From positions 14,459,162 through 14,523,161 of the forward strand of contig NC_086283.1 of assembly GCF_021018805.1 (NCBI RefSeq): a stretch of DNA of 64,000 nucleotides, in the 5' to 3' direction. This DNA comes from Prinia subflava. Its lineage: Eukaryota > Chordata > Aves > Passeriformes > Cisticolidae. The notes under the pieces were generated by a model, which was not told where the DNA came from, did no database searches, and saw nothing but the letters and a program-made list of their open reading frames with translations. The position numbers were made by a program, and so were the translations under genes. The first letter of the stretch is position 1; the number at the start of each line of letters is the position of its first letter. Below are positions 35,221 to 47,400 of this stretch, one piece after another.

Positions 35221-36148
35221 TTGTCAGCCTGTTTCTCTATCCCAGACTCCTCTCACTTTTTCTGTGAAGGGGTTGTTCATAGTTTTCACTGTAGTGGATG
35301 ATAGAGGATGATGAGCTGGAGCACTATGGCTCCTTAAGTTAGCTTCCTAACAGGATGCAAAACGAGGAGTCATTTAATTTAAAGAAGAAGAGGTGTTGTT
35401 GCTTAGAACATGCCTCAATAAAACTGCAGCATCAGACTTTCATAGTGCCTAGAAAGCCCCAAGGGCTCTGTGGGTGGTTAGGGTTGACACCACCCAGCAG
35501 AGACACTGCAGAGGGTCAGAGCCTCCCTGCTTTCCTGCCAGATCCCGAGAGGTGCTGCATGGGGCACACTAGTCTCAGAAGCAGAGCATCATGCTTCACC
35601 TAAGAGTTTATTCCTGATTTCCAGACACCCTGCATCTACATCTCATCCTTCTCCCTGCGGGAAATAAAGTAAGAAGTGTTTGAAGGAGTTTTCCAGGAAA
35701 GCAGCCACCTAACTCACTGAAGTCCTCATGAAGTCTTAGTGATTAGTCCCCATGAGCTGCTCAAGAGAGTAGCTAAGAACATGCACTAAACCCTCTGAAC
35801 TTGGATCTAAGTATGGCTGGCAGGGAGGAAGGGTGATCCAGAGAACAGGTACAGGTCAGCTCTAGCTCTAATGTTACCATTCTTTTCTACTCCCCGTAAT
35901 TTACTGTTCCTTATAGGGTGTGTCTCTGACCTAGTTCATTGCATTTCAAGTCAAATTCAAGAGAAGTTCCACAGGAAAACAGAACCTCATTTATATTACT
36001 TCTCTAATGCTGTGGTTGTTTAGAATAACTTTCTTCTTATTCACTCCCTAAAGGTTTTTCAAACAAAATATGTTTTCCATTTACTTGCTAACTGAATGGA
36101 GAGGAAAATAAAACAGTTCACATTCAGTCCAAATTACTATAAGGTACC
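35221..36148. other. Intergenic sequence, no gene recognised
   Basis: A mildly GC-richer patch at 35430-35640 contains an 82-codon frame without recognisable content. Nothing else was identified. Confidence 0.5.
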
Positions 36149-36182
36149 AAAAATGAGAACACTGTTCTCAGTTCTCATTTTT
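36149..36182. repeat. Perfect inverted repeat, 12-bp arms, 10-nt loop
   Basis: AAAAATGAGAAC at 36149-36160 is the exact reverse complement of GTTCTCATTTTT at 36171-36182, with ACTGTTCTCA between them. The spacer can itself pair with the left arm (GAGAAC with GTTCTC), giving two competing hairpins. Confidence 0.9.
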
Positions 36183-36204
36183 CAAGGAGATTTCAACAGA
36201 AATT

Positions 36205-36220
36205 AAAAAAAAAAAAAAAA
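36205..36220 (+). repeat. A16 homopolymer
   Basis: A run of 16 A follows the hairpin by about 22 nt. No retrocopy was recognised upstream. Confidence 0.95.
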
Positions 36221-38603
36221 GGTAATTTCCATGAACTTTCTTTAAGTGTGTCACGTTCTGTTTTCTGAATGCTTAATAAGACTTTCAAGCTTGCAGACTT
36301 ATTAAATAAGATAAGGACATTGAATTTCTCCTGTGTCTCTAGCCTTGTCTATGCCAGAAAAGTTTAAATTTTTATGTTGTCTGACTAAGCTGGTTATACC
36401 TGTCTGTGCTCCCAGTACTAAAAGGCTGAGAGTGTACAAAAGAGTTGCAAAACCATAATCTAGTATTTTATGTGTTAGATGCCCAAGGTCAAGGGTGCAA
36501 ACCCTTTAGTCTGTGTGGTGCATCAATGGAAAATTAATGAGGTTGTTAAATGTTAGAAGGTGTTTTAGTCACATTATTATGCTTGCTAGCAGGGCTCAGG
36601 GCTGAGATGATATTGAGGGCAAAGCAGATGATCTAATAAAATAACCTTGCAAGTAGCTCTCCCTCCTCATCTGAGGGGCAACAATCTGCCACAGCTGAGG
36701 TGGAGGAATGTCTTGCACAGAGATCATATCCTTCAGGCATACTGCAAGATGAACAGAAGTGCTTGTTGCTACTAAAGTTTCTTCCCCTTTTCTTCACACT
36801 ACCCTTGCACAAGGAGAGAGCAGAAAACCCAGCTCCCACAGTTCTCAGTTTCTGTGGCTGCTTTTAAGAAAAAAAAGGTCAGCCAGGATAGGAAAGCAGA
36901 CTGTCATTTCTAAGGTAAGACAACTAAGAATCTGTCATGACCATTATTCAACTAATCAGAGATAACATCAGCGACCTCGTTCTGTCAAAAAATATGTACA
37001 ACAATGACCTCTTCCTTTATCAGGAGCAATGGGATATGACAGCACAGCCATTATTACTGTGTAGATAAGAAAGCACCCCCTTGAACAATAATGTATACCC
37101 ATAGCTTTTTCTAATGTCTCCCATTTCTCATGTCTGGCACATTTTAATTCTGATGACAATAATATATTTAAATGATCTTGTAAAAATTTGCAGATATACC
37201 TCACTGATGAGAATAATTGTTGGTGGTGGGGTATGGTGTGAATTTGGGGAGGGCTGGAAACCCCATTTACTTAGGGAAAGACAGATGGTAAACGTGGTCT
37301 GGCTGCGGTTTAGCTAGGAAACCTGCATACAAGGTAATTGGACCATCATGTTGTACAAACTTCTCAGATAATTGGTAGTGGCTTAAAGCTTTATTATTCT
37401 AGTTCAGAGTCCATGACCTGTATTTCCAAAGTGATTAATAAATTTCAAGCCATTTAAAAAAATTTGCAAGGACCATTGTAATTTTACAGGCTTATGCTCT
37501 GCATAAAGCCAGGCCAAAGATCAATACCAAATAATCTCTGCATCGACCCTGTAATTCCTGGCTGAGCACTAGGAGTTGTTTTAGAGAGATGTCACAGAAA
37601 GATCATTCACCCCAGCCTGAGATTAGTTATTCCTTCCCTGTTAAACATTTCCACTTTATTTATATACTCATTTTGGCCAGCTTCATTTTCCAGCCAATTA
37701 TTTTCACGATGCCGTTTTTTCCCCCTAGAGATTTCTGGTATCAAAAATCCCTACTGCACTTCTCCCTGAGTCTAAAGTCTTTTTGCAGCTCTTGTTTGTG
37801 AGGAGCTAAGTGGCAAAGACTTTATGTGAAATCAATGAACCCCAAATTGCCTTTTTTTTTTCTTCTTTTTTAAACCCTTTAGTGGACAGAAAAAGAGCTG
37901 GAAGCCTGAGAAGCAAGAAGAATGTGGAAAGAAGAATCCCTTCACATGTTTCAAACTGAATTCTTTAATGCCATTCTCATTAAAAGGTTTTTCCTACAAA
38001 TGCTGTTTGATTGGGACTTCAAATTGCCTGCATGAATAACTTTTGATGATGAATAACTTTTCTACAAGGTATTTACATGTTGCCTTGTCACTGCCACAGG
38101 CAGCAGTTTCATCAAGTGTGAGCGAGAGAAAGACGGAAAACTTGAAGCATGAATTCACAAACTGGGGCTCTGTACTCACTGAAAATGATCAGGTGACATT
38201 GTAGGACAAATGCTTTCAGCATGTGGCTCAGGAAAACATCCCTGTGCTCTATTATAAAGGTTTGCCACAGGCAGATGTTTACAGAAGTCATTGCCTCACA
38301 TTCTGTTGGCTGCAACTCTTGCAATGCTCAGCTCCTTTCCCAAGGCACCATCTTATGAGACACTCCACACCATCTACCCAGCAGGAGCCATGGTGTGCAT
38401 TCCTGGATGTATAACCTTGTGCTGATGGTGCTATAGGGGCAGTTCAAGCTGTGGCACCACAGAGCCTCACAGCACCCATATAATGGGATTGTGCCCAGTA
38501 CTATGTTTCATTCTACTAATTCTATAATTTTAAATTTAATTTTGGTTTTTTTCTTTGTTCAGAGACTGAACAGTTTCTTCCAGTCTATAGAAACAGATAT
38601 TGT
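36221..38603. other. Intergenic sequence, no gene recognised
   Basis: This is unique sequence with only short open frames. A T-run lies near 37852-37862, and a 14-nt near-repeat of ATGAATAACTTTT occurs at about 38032 and 38048. No transposon or RNA gene was identified. Confidence 0.5.
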
Positions 38604-38704
38604 GGACTAATCAGTCCAATAAGGTTCCTCGGGAACCTGTCAGATAGGTGACCATTTTGTTGCTGACTCCGTGTTTACCAATGTTTTTGGGTATCAGTAA
38701 ACAC
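38604..38704. repeat. Cluster of three perfect inverted repeats
   Basis: Within 101 bp there are GGACT/AGTCC (38604-38608, 38613-38617; 4-nt loop), AGGTTCC/GGAACCT (38622-38628, 38632-38638; 3-nt loop) and GTGTTTAC/GTAAACAC (38671-38678, 38697-38704; 18-nt loop). The last pair contains two convergent GTAAACA forkhead-type motifs. Confidence 0.85.
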
Positions 38705-41700
38705 ACTTGCAATTTGCTCAATAACAGAGATGTGAGAGGAATGAGATGAATGTAGACATTTTGCAGCAATCTACAGAACACGCTGACATCAGGTATAACC
38801 ATGTTCAAGCTCACTCTCAAAGACAGACTCACACGTCTTCCCAATGCAAGCAGTTCATTTCATCTCCAAATCAAAAGTTCTCCGAATTAGGAGAGCCAAG
38901 GTCACATAGAGCAGGGTGTGGCCAAGTAAGGAACAGCTCAGCTCACTCTACTTTGAACTACAACCCTACTCAAACCAATGGTGTGGACAGGGGTATAAAT
39001 GTTGGGACTTCATGTGCTCATGCCACTCCCACACCTGCAGCCAGGCACACAGAGATGCACCTTCCTGACGTGCTCCTGCCTTTCCCTCACCTCTCTCCTC
39101 CCTCAAGCACCTGCTATGCTAAATCCCAACATCCCAGCAAGGGCAGTAGGCAGGCATTTCCTTTTGTTCTACCCCTAGGAGGCCTTGTAAGAACACAAAT
39201 GCTTACAAAGCATTTCTACTGATGAGTTCAGGCCTTGACTGTCCCCCAAAAACCTTCTCACAGAGGAAAAACTGTCAGTCACTTGTGAATTCAAAGATGC
39301 AGGTCCAATTTGTGCTTTATATTAAAAGTTTCCCATTTAAGCTGCTCAAAATTAAGCACTGCTTGGAAAGCTAGATAGGAGCTGAGATAAAGTCATTACA
39401 GATGCCCTAATAATTTTCTTTCACACCAATTGTAAAGCTCTGTGCCAACGTGCAGTAACAACAGGTTGCCAATTAGGCCCATTTAAACACTGAGCAGGAA
39501 CTGAGGATATGTACTGTACAGGCTAGAGGTAGAAAGGATGGTGAATATACAGGCTGTGTGTGCTGCTGGCATAATTTGTTTCAAGTACTTTGGATAGAAA
39601 CAATGTCTATTTATTGGAAGCCACAGTGGTTCCTGTTACTCTGAGAATCTGTGAAGCAATCAAATACCTGGACAGTGCTTTCTTGGTTGTTGCACTGTGG
39701 GTGCAACTTCAGAGCAGTTTCCATAAATTTGGCTTGGCTAAGCAGAGGCAGGCAGTCCCCCTCCATGGAAAAGCAAGGGATAGAATGAGAGCTGGATGGG
39801 CAGAAAGAATCCCGGCTGCAGGGTGGGAGTGCATTGGTATGATGCACACTTGTACATATGTTATTAATTTTACTGCTACCCTTTAAGCTGAGTACATTTG
39901 GAACACCAGCTATGTACCACTACAAGCCGTGTGGAGTAAATTCTAAAGAAGGGAATTAAAAATTAATTTTTAAATTAAGTTAATTTTTCCGTGGGTTAGA
40001 GCTGGATTTTACTTGCTATACAGATTCCCAAGGAGACTCATTTGAGAGAACTAATGAAACATTAATGCCTGGAAAAGATTTTTAAGAGTGGTACTTTAGG
40101 AACTATTTGGCTTTGATGAAAGGTTTGACTGCCTGATAACCCTGGAGCCTGCAGTTATAGTACAATATTTATAAATGGAAGAGACATTTACAACCTCATA
40201 AAAGCTTCTGTTTATTGTTATCAAATTGCAGTGTTGCTCTGAAACATTAATATGTAGCTTAACCTGTTTCTTGTGGCTTTGTTATGCGAACAGATGAAGT
40301 AGCTGAGCAAGCATAATGGACAGAAAACTAGCAAATGCCAAGTGACAGGGACAATGCATGACAATGAGAGGAGACAATCCACACACTGCTACAAAGTCTG
40401 TAGCCTGCCTTTGGTTCTTGAGACACCCAGCTCAAAACCAAAGACAGTGCCATGTTTCCAATGAACAAGATTTGCTTTACACTGACTGAATCCTCTGATA
40501 TTGTAGGACATTAGCACAGACCACAAATCTCACTAAAACAGGTCTAATCAGAGTACTAGGGAGTAAATGGGCTAATATGTTTTCCTGGACACCCTCCTGC
40601 TTAGCACATATGCATTCATTTCTCCCCAGGATCCTGCACTGACTTGTTCTGGAATCCTGCTCTGCTCCTGCATGTGCAACTACAGCGACTGAATAAACCT
40701 GCAAAAACCAGCATCTTATTTGACTGACTAGACTCATATTTTGGTCCTGAAACGTGTAGGGTTTGGTGTGGGAGCTGGGTGATGACCCGACCTGTCCTGT
40801 CCTATATTTTCAAAAATATCTTTGAAAATTTTCAATGCTCAGGCAAGTTTCAACTATGAAATCAATACCTTAGAAATACAGCAATCAATACAGCAGGACA
40901 CTGGGAGGAGGATACGGTTATGAAAACTTTTGTTGCCTCTTTTCCACCTGGTTAAGCAGCACATTTGAAACAGAGCAGCAGCCTCTGCACATCTGCTGGT
41001 GGATCAGAAATAGCATGATACTTCATTTTCCTCTCTGATGGATATATATACCCATGGCAGGCTCTGAACAAATGTATTTCAATTTAAAACATTATGAGTT
41101 CATCAAGGATTGCAGAACAGACATTGATGCTTTTATTGTCAAATTGGTTCAGCGTATAACCTCTCTCCTTCAAGGAAAGCCTTGAGCAAATAGACCTTGC
41201 AGTGAGATGTGAGGGTTCATCAGTGAGTCCTTGCCTGGATAAAACTGACAGAAGTGCTGCAGTGGCTGCTTCTTCATTTGAGATTCCCAAGGTGGCTTCT
41301 GGAAGTTGAAATTCTTTGCCCTGCTTTTGGCCCAAGATCCTACTATGAACTACATCTTCCCTAAAGCACTACATCTATTTTGGTGTCAGGCTGTAAAGTA
41401 CAGCTCAGTTACATGTATTTTAGCACAGTGCACAGTGCCAGTACTTCGGAGACTCTGTCTAGAAGAGATGGACAGGGCTGCAAATACAAGTTACCAGAAG
41501 AATGTACACCCTAGCCTCTTATCCATAGATCTACAGATCCCTACAGTTCCATATTAACAGTAGCCTGAAATGGACTTTTCAGCTTGGCTGCTGGAAATAA
41601 AATGCCTTTAAAAATTCAGAGGAACCATATTTTCCACTAAAATATCTTTTCGATAATAATTTCCTGGTCAGCTCTCTGAATTCCTAATGAATTCCTAAGA

Positions 41701-41796
41701 AATCAGTCTTCCCAAATCCCACTTTGGAAATCCTATTTTTTTTTCTATCCACTGAGAATGAAAATCTGGTAATCTGGTGTTCCATATTTCAATCAC
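38705..41796. other. Intergenic sequence, no gene recognised
   Basis: The 158-codon frame at 38746-39222 is low-information and unrecognised. An 18-bp perfect AT palindrome (TTAAAAATTAATTTTTAA) lies at 39956-39973. No transposon was identified. Confidence 0.5.
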
Positions 41797-41822
41797 TTTT
41801 TTTTTTTTTTTTTTTTTTTTTT
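41797..41822 (+). repeat. T26 homopolymer
   Basis: Twenty-six consecutive T. It could be a simple length-variable run or the poly(A) tail of a minus-strand retrocopy extending to about 42270. TTTCAATCAC at 41787-41796 nearly matches TTTCAATTCAC at 42271-42281, as degenerate target-site duplications might. The intervening sequence is not recognisable. Confidence 0.95.
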
Positions 41823-44149
41823 GATCACAACCTGTTAGGTAAAACATCAGTGAAACCCTACGAGGGTCCTCAAGGTCTTTTCATCATATGTATACAGCTG
41901 GCACACACACTGTAGGAGGGCTTTATGTTCCATCCTCAGCACTCTGTGTTGCAAATAGCCGCAGTGTCCTACAGACCAATGGGTCCCAGCATGGACGTGG
42001 ATGATCATAATGAGTGACCAGATTTGTAGCACAAGAGGAAATAAGGCCAGAAGAAACTCTACTTATTGTCTGTTCACCATCCTTCCCATCCATCTTACAT
42101 GCCTTCTCAGCTGTGAAATGTTTATTCTGAATTCTTGTCTTCATATTTAAAGCTTAGTATCTTCTCTTCCTTTTCTTTGGAATCTTCAGACCTTATACAA
42201 ACCATTAAAAATAAAGAAGGAAAATATTCTTTTGGCAATGGTAATGCAGATGCATAAATCTTCTCTGCTCTTTCAATTCACGCACTGCATTCTTTTACAC
42301 TTGCTCCCTGCTGAAACCAGCATGATAACTGCAAATTTAAAACTGGCTCTTAATTTGAAGACCTTTGAGTTTTGGTACACTAGACTTGCATTTTCAAAGT
42401 TTGTGACATTTATACCAAGGCACCAGGGTTATTTAACTTTATTTTTCATTATCAGTAATGATTTGTCATGATTAATTTGAACACAAGTCTCTGAAACAAA
42501 AGAAATGCAAGGGCAGTTCTTTAAAGGTTTAGTACTAAGCAGTTTTTCATAATGGGAAACCTTTGTGATGCATGGTACCTGTCCTGTGGCTTACTGGAGA
42601 ATTTTAGGAAAATGGAGAAGAAGCTCTTAAAGACATTGTCCATGTAAAATGACATGTCTTCGATCATCTCAAATCCTCCCCCAGCCCAAAAACCAAACAA
42701 ACAAAGAAAAGGTTCTGGTTAGTTAGTTTCCTAGTTGTCAAAACATAAAGCAAATTTTTACTGGTGCCACACTGTCACCTCATTTCAACACTGAAAACAG
42801 CACGCAGTGAAGATCAAACACACAAAACTTTACTCTTAAATGTAAGTACAGTTTCCATTGTAGTACAATCTAAATGCATGCATAGAGTGCCCAGAACTGC
42901 TCTGTTCCAGTCCAGACTGGTGATTTGATGCTCACTCACTTGTGAGCACCAAGCTGCTGTCACGGGTGCTTGCCAGCTGTATTGACTCCAAATGCACTCT
43001 GCAATTTCCCTCCCTTGGCAGCTCTGGGGATGCCTTCCCTGCTGGAAAACGGGAGGCACAGACATCCCATCATTGCAGAACACTGAAACCACCTCTGCTC
43101 TAGCAGTGCTGCCGAGGAAACAGCAGCCCTCGGTGCCTGCCTCCTGGGAATGGGTGACAGCAGCAGGAACACAAAGGTGTCACACCTTGCTGTGCTCAAT
43201 TCAACAGCAATTGCTGCTGCCAGCCTTGTGCCACATCAGCTGGCCCCAGTGAGCTGTACATGTAGCACAGGAGGAAGCTTTGCCAGCAGCAGGGTGAGCT
43301 GAGGCTATGCCTGGGCCTGGGAGAGGAAGAACAGAGATGAAATGGGCTCCATCCCACATATTCCTCCAGGAGAGGCCAACAAACAATTACTGCAATTTAC
43401 AACTGTCAACCCCAAACATAATTAATGTGCTATCACAGCCAGATGAGCATGTTAAGGGAGAACATGGTCTACTTAGCTCACTTACTCATAGTAAAAAGGA
43501 CTTTATTTTTAAAGATCATTGCTAATGGCAGACAGTTTCTTGGGGGCCATCAGAGCATAAGCAGATGTGGGAGCAGATGGCAGGACAATAATGCTTTTTT
43601 TGGATGGTTGACTAATACCTTTTGCCAAATGCCAATGGTGATAGAGATATTTTGCCAATCTCAGATCAAGCGACAAGGAATTTTCATCCCAGGAGGTGAC
43701 AGAAGTTGAATTCTACTTTTTGCTGTCTGTTTGTAAGCACCAAGAAGTCCCACTGAACTATACTCAACAATGTCTATGCCTTCTTTCCCTCCATCTAAGA
43801 AATTACATTCCTCTGTATATTTTGAAAAGGTAATACAAATATTTAATCAGTTTTGTCATGTCTCGACTCTGTTGAAAGCAGGATGACATATATACCAAAG
43901 CAAGGGAGTAAAATCTGTCCAGCAGATGGGAAAATTTATGGCTGCAATTTTGCAGAGGGGCCCGTATGATGCAGTAAACTGCAAGAATGAAGCATGAAGA
44001 GTTTATTAAAGCCATAAGAATCCTGAGATGAGATTACAGCCTTTATACTCTGCCATGCTTCAGATTTGATAATGCTTGCCTCTCACAAGCCCCCTCCCCC
44101 TGCCAGCTCTCCTGGAAAGGCAGTGAAAGGAAAGAATCCACAGTAGATT
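41823..44149. other. Intergenic sequence with a GC-richer, stop-poor patch
   Basis: From about 42880 to 43390 the sequence is clearly more GC-rich than its surroundings and stays open for 60-92 codons in several frames on both strands. None of the translations resembles a known protein, so composition is the likely cause. An old transposon or a non-coding RNA exon is possible. The rest is unremarkable. Confidence 0.5.
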
Positions 44150-44400
44150 GATTTTGATTTCAAGTGTAGTATTCTCATTAATTTTCAAGGCATCAGCTTG
44201 CGCAGATCAAAGTGGCAGAAGACGCTGACATCAGCTTTCATATCGGAGAGGTTATCACTCCCTGATGATAAAATTGCCGGATTATCAAGGAGTGCATCTG
44301 AAAGTCTACAGCTACTGTAAAAAGCACTGTGACATATAAATGCACAATGTGACACCATTACTGTATCATCTTTACTGGAACACTTAGCAAAACATTTTCA
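44150..44400. promoter_or_regulatory. Candidate enhancer with three GATA motifs
   Basis: GATAA or TTATC cores occur at 44252-44256 (minus), 44267-44271 (plus) and 44282-44286 (minus), spaced 15 bp start to start. The surrounding sequence is unique, keeps CpGs (44202, 44222, 44244, 44278) and is non-coding. GATA4 and GATA6 drive cardiac genes, which would suit TECRL, but the link is inference. Confidence 0.3.
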
Positions 44401-47400
44401 GTGACACCAAATGACAGTCATGCCTTTGATTTTATTTCTCAGTTTTGTAGCCTTGGAATTTATAATTTGGGGGGCTGGGGTGGGGAGAGGGTAACACTTC
44501 TTTTATCCTTTGTCCTGACTGCCTCCAGCTCTGACACGACCATCTGCAGTGGAAAATGTACCATGAAAGATCTGGATGAGCATGGCTAAGGAATCCTTCA
44601 CCTTTTTCAGACCTGCCGATGGAGTGTCATTACAACAGCAAATGATACCATAACAACACCATTAGAAATGCTTATTTTAACATTTCAGGTTTTAGGGTTT
44701 TTTTACATTCAGTTTGTTCTTATGCAGAACCTCAGGAATAAGGAATACAGTGTTCTGTGGACTTTATACAAGCTATGCTCTCTGCTTTTTCTCTTTTGTT
44801 AGCACAGGAGACAGTCCAGCAAAATATTAAATCTTTCTTTGGCCTTCCTCTTTAATGCAGAGTACTGATACTGAGTCCTAAGAGCACTCAGGGCATAAAA
44901 TAAATAGGAAAACAATTTCCCAGTAACTGGGGAGCATACCGTCTCTGGTACTTGGTTTTTGACAGCACAGAGGAGTACCACAAATATTCTGTGAAGCAGG
45001 GATAGCAGTTACATTCACAGCCACTCTTTTTCCCTCTTCTGTGTCCTACCATTACACAGGAGGCTTAGGGATGAGTTCACAGCAGGAATACAGGGGAAGG
45101 GTTACCTAAAGAAGCTTGGACATTTAGCTACACACTTCACCAAAAACCTGGCTGGTTGCACTGCTCTAAGTTAGTTTGAGATCAAACCTGCAACATTTCT
45201 TCACATTCTGGGAATCACAGAGGAGAGCAGATTCATCCTTTCTTGTTAATTGCAGTTAACAAAAACACCAAAATATATTCACATATTACAAGAGTTGTAA
45301 AAATGAGTGTAGAAAGTGCAGTTGGAGCACACCTTATTTTGGTTTTCTTTCATCAACCATTTGGGCAGCATGGGGGAGAGGGAAAGCTGTGTTCTTGCTT
45401 ACCACAAGTCTAAATCACTCCAGAAGTCTTCAGTCACAATTACTGCATGAACACTAAATTTCAAAATGCAGTTCTGAAGTCAAGCTCTGTTCTGAAACTG
45501 CTCATACACAGTCCTCACCATAAAAATGTCATGTGTGAGCAGTCCAAAAGAAAGTTATTTTTATGGCTCTAGCCTTGGCCAACCTGCCAACAACCTACCA
45601 ACACAGATTTGGTGGACATCTACCCAGTAGAGTCGGTTTTGCTCAGCTGCATTGAGTACAGCACTGCATCTCCACTCTGCCTCAGAGCTTTCCTGATTGT
45701 CTTTGATCTGAGAGAGTACAAAAGAGTTATTGGCACTGGTCAGCATGTAAATCACATGTCTCACTGAGAAACTAAAGACATTTGATTAGGTTTATCTAAG
45801 ACAAAAGTGTGATTCACAAAGGCAAACGGCTTGTAGTAGAAGAAAACTGAAATTAAGAGTCATGTCCTCAGGGCTGGGGCAAACACCATTGGCAGATGAA
45901 AGTGTTGGGATGGTGTCTGTGGCTGGGAGCTGACTGTAGGCTGCAGAACACTCCAAAGGATGCACACATCCAAGCAGTCAGAAACCGAGGATGATAGCTG
46001 TGCTGCATAAACTTGCTTTGAAATACCCCAAATACCACAATAACATATCTATCCCAAGGTCTATTATATCTATCCTAAGAGGTCATGTAGATGAATGACA
46101 AAACATAGCCCTTTCTAAGAAATGTGATTGACCTTACCAAACCCTCCACAAACAAACCACAAACCATGCACCCTGCACTAGAAACAAAACCTTGGCTAAC
46201 TAATGGGAATAGCTGTTTGGTTTGTGATTAGAAATAATAACATGCCACCCAGAGGAAAAAAATAAAAGCCAAACCAAAGCAACAATGAACAAAACACAAA
46301 AACCAAGTAGCAGAGTGCTATGCTAGGATAACCTGAATAGGAATTACATAAAATCCCTCTTTGGAAAGACATTGACCCCCTCTTTTATATACAATGTGTG
46401 GTCATGATCACTGAAAACTGAATAATGCATACCTCTTTTTTTAAAAAAATGACCCCATGATACAAGATCAATATAATGAGTACTTAAACACATTCTAGAC
46501 AGAACTCAGACTGAAGACATAATGAAAAAATACCACCCAGTGGAAGTAATAATACATCCTGTCAGTACTTGTAACAGTCTAAAAGCAATTTATCGACTAG
46601 AACTGTGAAGAAAATATTTTTGTTCAGTAGGATCTTATGTCATTTTGAAATGCATTTGTATTGCAAAATACCACAAGAGTTGATGCTTCTTGTGGACCTT
46701 AAAAATACTTAAAAATTCTTGCAAAACTTGTGAAATACCAAAAAGCTGTGTTTTCATATAGATGATTCTTTTTTGTTTAAAAAGAGAAGAGGAGGCTTTA
46801 AATTAATTTTGAAGTAATGTAAGAGAAAATAAAGAACATTTTAGCTTAAAAAGTATGTTACAGTACAAAAGTATCAATGGAATTAAATTAAATGACATGA
46901 AAATTAAATGTTTTAACTAATTGAAACAATTCAGTGTTACTTAAATGAACAAACTATTTGCTTCCAATCCCTCTCATCGAAAAGGCATCAAATTGCATAC
47001 GTGCCCATGAAGTTTCTGCTTTCTGAAACTGCACTATTTCAAGGGGAAAACCCTTGTTTTGGCTTGTTTCTTATTTGCATATATAGAATATGGAGTCTAT
47101 TGCTGAAAAAAAGAGCTCCACTGTTGTGTCCATGGGTAAGTAAATTGGTGATGACTGCAAGTGCCTCCCATTTTGCAACTCTTATCTGAACAATGGAAGC
47201 TGATAAATGGTGAAAAACATCTTTCAAAAATGGTTACTTTTAGCTCAAAGTATAAATAGCTGTCATGAGATCCTCACATCATTCCTGGGAAATTTCCCTG
47301 CTGAGTTGAATTTTGAGAGCTATAGCATTTTTTAATGGGACCAGACACCACTGAGGTGTGTTGATGGAGATTTAGTAACACCAATCCTTGTGTCACTAAA

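Noticed and set aside
36152..36164. Glucocorticoid-response-element-like AGAAC...GTTCT
   Set aside because: The half-sites are two bases too close: the consensus needs AGAACA-N3-TGTTCT. It is better explained as part of the hairpin.
38746..39222. 158-codon + strand open frame
   Set aside because: No recognisable domain and no exon-like homology. A chance frame of this length is plausible given many frames over 64 kb.
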